Shown here one piece after another: positions 32,931 to 42,191 of a stretch of 64,000 nt of DNA. Origin of the DNA: Ashinkailepas kermadecensis (lineage: Eukaryota; Arthropoda; Thecostraca; Neolepadidae); contig JAOTOM010004050.1 of the NCBI GenBank assembly GCA_034440615.1, positions 124,001-188,000 of the forward strand, given 5' to 3'. The translations under genes were made by a program, and so were the position numbers. The notes beneath the pieces were generated by a model, which was not told the origin of the DNA, did no database searches, and saw only the letters and a list, made by a program, of their open reading frames with translations. Numbering within the stretch: position 1 is the first letter of the stretch; each line of letters starts with the position of its first letter.

Positions 32931-33463
32931 GGCCATAGAACACCACCGTCCAGGGCGGGCCGCAAAATCTGGCACGGTGCGCGACAAACTACAAATGACA
33001 GCAGAATGGATTTAGTATTGCTGGATAAACCAAAGTGTCTTGTATCGAAATCACAATCGATATTATACTATTGTGTATACAAAAATTGAAGTTTTTCGGC
33101 ATCAAGGAGAGCCCTGCAAGCGCGCCATATCAACGCAATGTAAATAGTTTCAGCCGCTGCCGACCAATGGCCATGGCCGCTGCAGTCACGGTCACGTGGT
33201 AGTCACGTGAGCGCGAAGGCGGCTTCTCATTGGTCGAAATGGAGCTTAGCCCTGACGTCATCTTTCCATTTGGCTACACGCTATTTGAATACGGATGACA
33301 ACCCCCTGCCGGGGGGGCAGAGGGGCAGCCGCCCCCAACTTTGGCGAAATTTAACATTGGTTATGGCATTGCATGGGAAGAAAGACGTGAAAATCGCTCA
33401 CGACTCTCCCCCATGCCCCTCAACCTGAAGGCGGAATAAAGTTAGGTACTGCGCCCCTGGCAC

Positions 33464-33654
33464 CAGCGGCGTCGCCACGGATTTTCGAGCGGGGGGGGTC
33501 GGAGCCATGCACGGATTTTCGAGCGGGGGGGGTCGGAGCCATGCACGGATTTTCGAGTGAGGGTCCAAGGGGGTCGTAACGCTGAGAGATACCTACACCG
33601 GTTTTCAGAAGTGGGGGGTCGCACTCGCGACCCCCCCCGTCGGTGACGCCCCTG
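33464..33654. mobile_element. Short hAT-type MITE, 191 bp
   Basis: The left end is CAGCGGCGTCGCCACGG and the right end CGGTGACGCCCCTG. The 8-bp flanks CCTGGCAC (33456-33463 and 33655-33662) are identical. The inside has a duplicated GGATTTTCGAGCGGGGGGGG block. Confidence 0.9.
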
Positions 33655-33889
33655 CCTGGCACAGTGTCCTAGAATTGGTTTCATGCCAGGGTTCAGAGGG
33701 GAAAATTATGTGTGAAAATTAGCGAAAAGAGTAGAAAATTGGCCATTTTTGGCATGATCAAATCTGGCATCCTCTATCACTTTTAAAAAATTCCCGAAAA
33801 TGTTGTAGACTTTCAAGATCAGATCATAGGTCAGATCACCTGAACGCACCTCCAAAAACAGTGCTGGGCATCGCGGAACTTATGTAAGT

Positions 33890-34320
33890 CCGCGATTTCG
33901 CTATTACGCGTTCGCGTAGTACCGAAAATTGATCGCGGAATTTCCCTTTTTAATTAATTCCGCGATCGCGATCGCGGAACATTTTTGACCCTTATTTCGG
34001 GGAATTTTATTCCGCGATCAGATTTTGACTAAATAAGCACATTTTGAAAGGATGTGCAAGAGGAAAAGCTTCATTCTTATACCTATGCATGTTAATAACT
34101 GCTCTTCAATTCATAATTCGATGTTAAATAACTTCATTTACCTATTGAAAGAAAAAAAAAAAAACGGTATCCCTAATTATCCCGATCGCGGAATAAACGA
34201 CCGCGGAATATTATCCTTATTTAAATAAATATTCCGCTGTCGCGTAATAGCGATCCCGGAACGAGAACTATATGATCGCGGAATAACGATCGCGGACTAC
34301 TTAACTACCTATTTTGGATC
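33890..34320. repeat. CGCGGAAT-rich palindromic segment
   Basis: Many scattered copies of TTCCGCGATCGCGGAA-like palindromes. It lies in the hAT transposase intron. It may be a decayed foldback element; no target duplication was found. Confidence 0.5.
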
Positions 34321-35219
34321 GCGTGCCCATATTTGTCCAAAAATGTCTTGTAGTCGTGCCACGACGTTATTGGTTGTGAGAGTTTTGAAACTCTCTGGAG
34401 TTTATATACTTGTTAGTATGCAGAAGTTGTATATTTCGGATTTTTCGTATCGGTGACCTGGTCATATCATTTTCGCGACCTCCCTATTATAAGTCAATGG
34501 AGCAATAATTTCATTTTCATTTTCATTTATTCCTTTATCACCAACGGGCGTCACCCCAATGACAGATGAAGTCAACAAACAATCTAGTACCTACCTACCT
34601 ACCCGTTATACTTACGAATCAGTCTGTTCAAAACGTAATCCCCCTCCACCTCCCCATCTTTGAGAACGCTTCTACGCCCTGTCCGTCACTTTAAAAAGAA
34701 GATAGTCGTCTAGTAGAGAATGCGATTTCAGATTTTACGATACGATTTTACGTTAACAATTACTACTTAGTATTTTCATAACGTGTATTTGCATTTCGCT
34801 TCGATATTCACTGATTCGTGAAATACCTATACTATCTGATCTGATCTGAATCTGGTTCTGATAGTTAATTCTGTTTTCTATCTGATTCTGTTTCCACCGT
34901 ATCTGACTGAAAATCGCGTGACATAATGCCACTGAAATGACATTTTCTTACAGAATCTCTGGCCGATTTTTTCTGGCCGAAGTGGACGTGAAAGTTTCAG
35001 ATATGGTTCTAACAGTTTGACGTCGACAGCTGCCGTCGTTGTGAAGTTATTGGCAAATATTCGGGAGGGGAAGGGGCAATCTCCCCGGCGCCGCGCGGGT
35101 TAAAAATAGAATTCAGATGTACTACATATTTCGCTCCCCGTTACGGTGATGGCCGACTTTTTCGTTCTTCTAAAGCAAAATTTTCACCTTTTCCCTCAGC
35201 GCTTCATCTACTGTGATCG

Positions 35220-36120
35220 AAATAGATGACCCGGCGGATCCGTCCCGCCCTGGAGATGACATGAGCGACTCGGCGGATCCGTCCCGCTCTGGCGACGACA
35301 GGAGCGACCCAGCGGATCCGACCAGCCCTGGGGACGACAGGAGCGACCCAGCGGATCCGTCCCGCCCCGGGGATGACAGGAGCGATCCGTCGCGCTCTGG
35401 GGCCGACAGGAGCGACCCAGCGGATTCGTCCCGCCCTGGGGACGACAGGAGCGACCCAGCGGATCCGTCCAGCTCTGGGGACGGCAGGATCGACCCAGCG
35501 GATCCGACCAGCCCTGGGGACGACAGGAGCGACCCAGCGGATCCGTTTAGCCCTGGGAACGACAGGAGCGACCCAGCAGATCCTTCCTCCCCTGGAGAAG
35601 ACAGGAGCGACCCGACGGACCCGTCCCGCCCTGGGGACGACAGGAGCGATCCAGCGGATCCGTCCAGCCCTGGGGACGACAGGAGCGACCCAACGGATCC
35701 TTCCTCACCCGAAGACAGGAGCGACCCAACGGATCCGTCCAGCCCTGGGGACGACAGGAGCGACCCGGCGGATCCGTCCAGCCCTGGGGATGACAGGAGC
35801 GACCCAACGGATCCTTCCTCCCCCAGAGAGGACAGGAGAGACCCAGCGGATCCGTCCAGCCCTGGGGACGCCAGGAGCGACCCAACGGATCCTTCCTCCC
35901 CTGGAGAAGACAGGAGCGACCCAGCGGATCCGTCCCGCCCTGGGGATGACAGGAGCGACCCAACGGATCCTTCCTCCCCTGGAGATGACAGGAGCGACCC
36001 GGCGGGTCTGTCCCGCCCTGGGGGCGACAGGAGCGACCCAGCAGATCCGTCCCGCCCTGGGGACGACAGGAGCGACCCGACGGATCCGTCCAGCAATGGG
36101 GATCCGTCCCGTCCTGGGGA
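35220..36120. repeat. 39-bp in-frame coding minisatellite in the hAT transposase
   Basis: About 23 copies of GACGACAGGAGCGACCCAGC plus GGATCCGTCCAGCCCTGGG. In the transposase frame each unit gives a 13-residue RSDPADPSSPGDD-like acidic, proline-rich repeat. Unit lengths are nearly all multiples of three, so the opposite strand is open too. Confidence 0.93.
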
Positions 36121-38683
36121 CGGCAAGAATTACACTCCGAAGGAGTCAGTCAGTGTAACTGCAGGAACTTCCAGTAGTGTGATGTATCATGGTGTGCGAC
36201 TGGACCTGAAAGCCATGATAACTAGGTTCCCTGAGCTTCAGAGTATTGTCAAGCCGGCGTCCGGCATCATGCGAACACACGTTAGTGTACCCTGTGTGAA
36301 ACACATCTAGATCAGGCGAAAAAAATGTCCAGAAATGGGCAGGTTCCCATCGCTTCTGGTGTCCGTGCGGATAGTTCACAGAAGTTAGAGAGGGTGGTGG
36401 ACCATTTGATGTCACAGGTGCATCGTACAGCCAAGGAGTGTGATAAGCTTGCCAAGAGCTGGGAGGAGCAGAGTACAAAGCATCCCTGGCTGCGGTCACT
36501 CCGCGGACACAGTGCTGAACAGTTGGAGTCGCTGGTCAGGATGGCACTGGACGTCTACAATGACTGCCTGATTGAGACGGCATCAGCAAACTCGTGGCCT
36601 GCCAGGTCAATGGCGACAATGTGTGCAGACAGACTCATAGCTGCCATGCGTGATAACGGGCCAGACGTGGCTTTCGAGCCATTCGAGCCAACACCGAGCG
36701 ATCTTCACTATCGAACTCCAGTCTTCTACCGTCAAATGTTATTAGCCATTGAAAAGGTTGAAAAACAAAAGCTTCGAAACATCTTTGATGACTGTGTGAC
36801 ATACAGTATCCAAATCGACGGAAGTGTGGATAAACAAATGATCAACCACAAGTTTGTCAGTGCGCGTCTGGCGCTGTCTGATGCTTCTGTAAAAACCGTG
36901 TTCATCACATCGTCAAATCCGGAGAAGCCTGGCGCCGAAGGTCTGCTGCAGGCTGTCAATGATGCACTCGCCATCTGTGGAAACACCGAGAAGCTGTCCG
37001 GCATAACGACCGACGGAGAGTCGGCAAACACTGGTCGCCATAAAGGGCTGTGGCGTCTGCTCAGAGATCAGCTCAAGCGCGACATCCTCACCTTTTGGTG
37101 CTGCGCTCACCGATCAGATCTCGCAGTGGAGAGCATGATGGACGCGGTGCCAGAACTGCATGTGTGGAAAGACAATCTGTTGGCAGTCAGCTCGTACTTC
37201 AGGACCCACCAAGCAAAGAAGAAGCTCCTCGATTCGGTCATGCCAGACGCGAAGCAGTTCCCGCGCCATCACGACGTGCGCTTCGCTGAACATCAACTAC
37301 AGGTCGTAGATGCTGTCTTGACAAATATCAGCGGCTGCAAAAAGGTGTGGAGGAAACCACAGAGCATGGGGATGCTACTGAAAGGAGAAAAGCCACCGGA
37401 TACCTTCACACGTGGAATGCAAGGCAGATCTGGATGACTGCTCTTGTAGGCGATGTTCTGGATGTGTACAGATACGTTCAGAAAAAGCTGCAGAGGAGTG
37501 ATCTGCTGCTGAGCGACATCCTGACCATCAGGGACGCAGCAGCACGCAAGCTCCGACTGATGGAGACCGCACCCTACCCAGGGAAGCGAGAAGAAAAGCA
37601 TGAACAGCCTGCAGAGACGCCACGCCGGAAAGTTGGCCACAGTCTCGTGCCAACGATGAAACGGGACTGCGCCGCCATCCGAGTGGAAGTCATCGGATCC
37701 GCCACATCGTTCCTCGATGCCCGCCTGGATGCAGAACAGGATGAACTTCTGAAGAAAATGGAAAGCCTGCTAGAAGCTACCACACTTGAATCCTTCATCG
37801 AGCACGGAAAATCGCTGTCTGAGCAGCTCTTCCCGGGCAGCGCAGGAGAGTTTGCAGACACCGCCTGTGAGGAGTGGCATAAAATTGAAGACATACATGA
37901 TCTCCCTGAGGATGCAGACAAAGGTGCCAAAATGTCTACACGTCTTCGAAAGCTAATAGGAGCCACGTCTGGTATTGTACAGAAAGTCCTGTGCGGATTA
38001 TCTGCGATGGCTCCCCATTCAATGCAGACGGAGAGGATCGTGAGTCACCACCACATCATTGTGGATGATCACAGAACTTCCATGAACGAAGAGACTCGAA
38101 ACGCTCGGCTCCTGATAGGTCTCAACGGGGCTGGAACAGCGCACTATGACCCACGGCCTGCCGTTCAAGAGTTCCTGGGCATGCGTGAACGGCGACGTGG
38201 GGCTCCGGATCCAGAGTCGTCCAGAAACCGACCCTACCTCAGCAAGTTTTTTAGAGATGGGTTCAGCGGCATCTGAGGTGAGCTCTTCCTCTATCCCCTG
38301 ATAGTGATACCTACATGCGAGTAAATGCAAATGTCAGGGGACACATCTTGATGTTACTTGTGATCGAAGACAATGCATGAACATATGCACATTCATCTGA
38401 TACAAATGCGTAATACATAAGGAACAGAGATGATATTGTGTGTGTGAATGTATCATGAAGGAAGCATTGCAGTTATGAGGGCAATTATGCAGAACCGCTC
38501 TTGCCCTGCCCCAGGAAGAAACAAAAACACTTTTTTGCTATTTTTTTTTTTTTTTTTAAATTGTGCCCCTTCAAAAAAATAGTGGGCCAAAACCGATGAC
38601 TTTTATTTTTTTTGGGGGGGGTACCTTGCTAGTGCCCTCGGGAAATTTTGGGACGCAGTGAAAAATCCTTAAAATATGCCCTG

Positions 38684-39035
38684 GGTGATGGTCTAGGCTT
38701 CAGGTGATGGTAGTTTGTCCGCTGGCGCCGCCTAGGTTGTGTGGCGGGTATCCACAATGGCGAGGTGATTATCTAGGCTTCAGGTGATGGTAGTTTGTCC
38801 GCTGGCGCCGCCTAGGTTGTGTGGCGGGTATCCACAATGGCGAGGTGATTATCTAGGCTTCAGGTGATGGTAGTTTGTCCGCTGGCGCCGCCTAGGTTGT
38901 GTGGCGGGTATCCACAATGGCGAGGTGATTATCCAGGCTTCAGGTGATGGTAGTTTGTCCGCTGGCGCCGCCTAGGTTGTGTGGCGGGTATCCACAATGG
39001 CGAGGTGATGGTCTATATTTCAGGTGATGCTAGTT
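38684..39035. repeat. 80-bp satellite, right part (about 4.3 copies)
   Basis: Homogeneous 80-bp units containing GTTTGTCCGCTGGCGCCGCC. It is continuous with 29012-29119 before the hAT insertion. Confidence 0.94.
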
Positions 39036-39299
39036 TGCATGCCGGCAACGTTCCTTGTCACACGCTGTTTGGTGGGCATATCTCGCCGCATAGCAACATC
39101 ACGGCAAATCTTGACCCGTGCATTGCGGGCCACCAGTGAGCAGGGGAGGGATACCACCTGTCTGGTATGCCAGAAGGCTACTCGTCGTGCCACGTACCAC
39201 GGTGGTGAGCATCTCCCAGTCGGCGCATTTCCTCATCTGGGTGTTCATACCGAGTTCGAGAGATCATTATTACATTGGCTTCAGCACAATGTTAGTGCA

Positions 39300-39450
39300 G
39301 TGGCACTGCTGGTGGTGAGATGATGGTGCAGCGGTACTGCTGGCGGTCGGGCGGCGGCGCAGCGGTACTGCTGGCGGTCGGGCAGTGGTGAAGTGGCACT
39401 GCTGGCGGCAGGACGGCGACGCAGACGTGCTGCTGGCTATTGGATGGTGG
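39300..39450. repeat. Degenerate 30-bp repeat
   Basis: Copies of GCAGCGGTACTGCTGGCGGT with variants, downstream of the IL-17-like gene. Confidence 0.7.
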
Positions 39451-39721
39451 CATTGGCTACAGCAGGAGCACGCCGAGGCCGTTGGAAGACACTGGCGTGT
39501 TGGTACCGAGTAGGGCACCAACACCCGGCGACCGACAACGTGTGCCGAGGAAGGTCAGGAAGGAAGGTCAGTGAACTACTGCAATCAACTCGCAGCAGTG
39601 CTGAGGAGATGTTGGGCTCTCTTGATGCTGGAGGATAGGCCAGTGTGCCTCTGATCCGAGACGGAGGCAGTGAGATTGTGTTGTTGTTGCGGTGTTGCTA
39701 GTGACGCGGCTGTCGCCGGCG

Positions 39722-40309
39722 TCAGTAGTCCAGCTGCCGCAGGCGGTAGCGACTCTTTCGTCGACTGCCGTGCTCGCCTCCGCCGCCGAGCCGCCGCCGG
39801 GCGAACGTCACCAGCGGTCGCTCGCTCTCCCAGGGGGCGAATTCTCGCAGGCCGACGGCGCGCAGGCCCGCGAAGGGCGCCGCGCACACGCACGCCACCG
39901 TCACACTGTCGGTGATCGTGTCGCCGCCCAGCAGGTAGCGCACGATCGTCTTGAGCGGCGTGCACTCCATGTTGACGCCGCACGCGGCGTCGGGGCACAG
40001 ACAGTGCGCCTCCTGCAGCTGCACGTCGCCCAGCCAGCGCGTCTGCACCCGGAACGGGCAGACGGTGCGGCCGGACAGCTGGGCGCTGGCGGCGTCGGCG
40101 CGGCAGCGGCCGCCGCGGCCCGGGCGCCACCGGGGCTCGGCCGCGTCGCGGCCGACGCGGCCGCCGGCCGGCGACGGTCGCGCGGCGCGCGCCTGCTGGC
40201 ATCGCAGCGCGGCCAGTCTGTCGCGGCGGCCGCGCGACGCCGCGCCGCCGGTCTGCACCAGCAGCAGCGCGCCGATCGGCAGCGCCATCATCGCCGACCG
40301 CAGCCACAT
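39722..40309 (-). CDS. Secreted cysteine-rich protein, probably IL-17-like cytokine
   Basis: A single-exon ORF of 195 residues. The chosen Met starts MWLRSAMMALPIGALLLVQT, a clear signal peptide. A basic, Arg-rich low-complexity linker follows. The C-terminal half has seven cysteines: TVCPFRV, EAHCLCPDAACG, MECTPL and a final VTVACVCA. The 'CP ... A-C-x-C ... C ... C-x-C' layout fits invertebrate IL-17 cystine-knot ligands. PTTH/Trunk-type knots also end in VACxC and are the main alternative. A TATA box lies 72 bp upstream of the ATG, which supports both the start and an intronless gene. The locus is much richer in GC than its neighbours. It would be a secreted signalling ligand; the receptor is not inferable. 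Confidence 0.65.
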   Translation of the reverse strand: MWLRSAMMALPIGALLLVQTGGAASRGRRDRLAALRCQQARAARPSPAGGRVGRDAAEPRWRPGRGGRCRADAASAQLSGRTVCPFRVQTRWLGDVQLQEAHCLCPDAACGVNMECTPLKTIVRYLLGGDTITDSVTVACVCAAPFAGLRAVGLREFAPWESERPLVTFARRRLGGGGEHGSRRKSRYRLRQLDY

Positions 40310-40320
40310 GGCGTGCCACC

Positions 40321-40379
40321 CGGACGGAGCGCGGCGGCCGAGAGAGAGAGAGAGACGTTGGGTCGCCGCGCTCCGTCCG
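40321..40379. repeat. Perfect 16-bp inverted repeat in the core promoter
   Basis: CGGACGGAGCGCGGCG (40321-40336) and its exact reverse complement (40364-40379) flank a 27-bp loop holding a GA/CT run. One arm touches the TATA box and the other ends 12 bases from the ATG. Confidence 0.85.
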
Positions 40380-40380
40380 C

Positions 40381-40387
40381 TTATATA
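40381..40387 (-). promoter_or_regulatory. TATA box of the IL-17-like gene
   Basis: On the minus strand the sequence reads CCGTATATAAGCGG. It lies 72-78 bases upstream of the ATG, so a start of transcription near 40355 would leave a 5' UTR of about 45 bases. Confidence 0.7.
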
Positions 40388-40564
40388 CGGCGGCGCCGCT
40401 CGCGGCTGGTCGCGCAGAGCCGCTCGGCGTTGTCTGGAGACGGCCGCGGGCGCAGCGCGTCTCGGTGGGCGTGGCGGCAGCCGGCTCCGCCTTCGCGCTG
40501 TCTCGGCCGCCTCCGACGCCGCATTCGGCCGCGTTGGCAAGCGTCTACATTAGCAAATTAGAAC

Positions 40565-40770
40565 AGTTCTACCGTCGGAAGCAAATTGCATTTCAATTGC
40601 TTGTTTCTTGTGTTCGATAGACCACAGAGGGTCATCGCAAACGGCAAGACGTTCGACTAGAAGCCGGTTATGTCCAGTGTTGCGGAAGGATCCCTTCTGG
40701 CTCCTCTCCTATTTTCTATTTGCGCTAACAACCTGCTCCGGCTCCGGCTCCGGATCGGATTCCGGGCTGA
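40565..40770. other. Intergenic, no recognised feature
   Basis: Nothing supportable beyond a short GGCTCC microrepeat at 40738-40755. Confidence 0.4.
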
Positions 40771-41560
40771 CGGGGGGGGGGGAGTCACTATGGAGGGCCC
40801 TGAACTGACGGCAGGGCCCAAGTCGAAGAAAAGACCCTGGCCTGATGTAGGGGCCCCAAGTTGTTGCTCCGGAAAGTCCGAGAAATTCCTGGATCGCTGA
40901 GCATGGTCCCTGGGCATAAGGAGAGCACCCCTAACCGCGGTAGGTACCTGACCATCGGAGAGGGCTCGAGCCAGTATAAAGTATAAAAGGCACCTGGGCC
41001 GACAGAATGGGCCGAAGCCGCACTAGGGTCCCTGGCGTGATAGAGGGGGCCAAGCTGTTGAGAGGGGCTCCGGCCTGGCAGAGGAGGCCATCAATCGCTA
41101 AGGATGGCCCTACGCCAATGGAGAGGACCACTAGCCACGGGAAGGCCCCAGGCCGTCGGAGAAGGCTCAGGGCCGGTGCGAAGGGCCCATAGGCTGATGT
41201 AGACCGAAACCAGACAGGGGACCTCTTGCGTGATAGAAAAGGCCTAAGCTTTTGAGAGGGACTTCGGCCGGAATGGAGTGTCCTGAGCCGTGAAAGAGGA
41301 CCCTTGAGTCGACGAAGGGTGTCCAGAGTCCGGCGTGTAGGCGCCGATCCCAGAGTCGATGGGGTCGGCTTTGTCTCACACTAATTGAGAGGGTTCAAAG
41401 CTGACAGAAAGCCTCGGGCTGATGGAGAGGCTCTCGAGCCACGGAGACTGTCCGGGTCGAAGCAGAGGATTTCCGGTGCTACGTAAAAGGCCCTTAACCC
41501 ATGGAGGGGCCCTGAGCTGTTAACAAGCATTGGTGTAGCTAAAAGGTGAAGGGGCACGCA
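40771..41560. repeat. Decayed GGGCCC-rich array
   Basis: Highly diverged units of about 30 bp of the form 'GAGGGGCCCTGAGC-GA'. Similar arrays occur at 13.6, 52.4 and 56.2 kb. Right of it, 41540-41640 resembles the 13.6 kb block (GTGGCCCGCAAGGGTCCCTC). Confidence 0.6.
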
Positions 41561-41739
41561 CACCCCATCCTCTGGCGAGTCCTCAGGGCCCTTCAGGCTA
41601 CCGCCCTGAGTGGCCCGCAAGGGTCCCTCAGGACATAGGAGCAGATATACAACAGAGGGAATGTGAAATACATCAGACAGTTTGTGTGGAAAGGGTCCTT
41701 TAGATCCGAAGACGCCCACCCTGATGACTGGCAAGGGCC

Positions 41740-41744
<5 letters not shown>

Positions 41745-41771
<27 letters not shown>

Positions 41772-42015
41772 ATACATATATATATATAATTATATAATAT
41801 AAATATAATATAAAATAACAAATTTCAGAACGCCAAAGGAATTTTCACAACGCCCACCGAGTCTGTCCATGTCCCAAAACCGATGATAAAAGGCCTTATA
41901 ACTTCGGCTGGAAGATGTTTTGGACCGAACGGACTATGAGGTAAGTGATTTCTCGACGTGGTCTTCAAAACTGCTATCTCAGTTAAAATCCCATTATAAA
42001 GGTGGTTAGTTTCCT
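41745..42015. mobile_element. Truncated copy of the TTAA-type MITE
   Basis: The last 240 bases are nearly identical to 45780-46015, including the right terminus AAGGTGGTTAGTTTCCT followed by TTAA. The left terminus is missing. Confidence 0.82.
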
Positions 42016-42191
42016 TTAAGCTTCTCATCCTGATACATGGAGGTAGGTGAACTGGACGAATCTGTCGAGTGGTGGCACCCTACTTCGAACAAATTGTATT
42101 CAGCACCCACGTATTCAATGCAGATCAACATTTCACTCCTTGGGCAATGTGGGCACGTGGCGACCCATGGACCTGCGAGCGGTGGTGTACC

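Larger units (their letters stand above)
30975..38276 (+). pseudogene. hAT transposase gene, two exons, broken by frameshifts
   Basis: Exon 1 (30975-31141) starts MPRAERIAKRKRAELEKSS, a basic NLS-like start, and ends at a consensus AG|GTATGT donor, phase 2. Exon 2 starts at 35200 after TTTTCCCTCAG; joining them gives an open frame into a 13-residue repeat domain (about 35213-36120). The catalytic part (36286-38276) has a CxxC...H start, then IQIDGSVDK, TTDGESANTGRHKGLW and CCAHRSDLA blocks of the RNase H-like hAT fold, and a C-terminal dimerisation region. It resembles the KIAA1586/ZNF862 group of hAT-like proteins. The frame changes near 36290 and again near 37345, so the copy is inactive or has sequencing indels. 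Confidence 0.85.
29120..38683 (+). mobile_element. 9.6 kb hAT DNA transposon with 8-bp target duplication
   Basis: The left end is CAGGGCATATTTTA and the right end TAAAATATGCCCTG, a perfect 14-bp inverted terminus followed by imperfect CACTGCGTCCC blocks. The 8-bp flanks GGTGATGG (29112-29119 and 38684-38691) are identical, the target duplication size of hAT elements. Removing the element restores the 80-bp satellite unit. Inside are a transposase gene on the plus strand (30975-38276), a C-rich minisatellite and three smaller hAT-type insertions. It is large for a hAT element, mainly because of these nested insertions and expanded repeats. Confidence 0.92.

Noticed and set aside
35170..36126. 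318-codon minus-strand SAGSLLSSPGRDG repeat ORF
   Set aside because: It is antisense to the 39-bp coding repeat. The plus frame is preferred because it joins exon 1 in phase and leads to the transposase.
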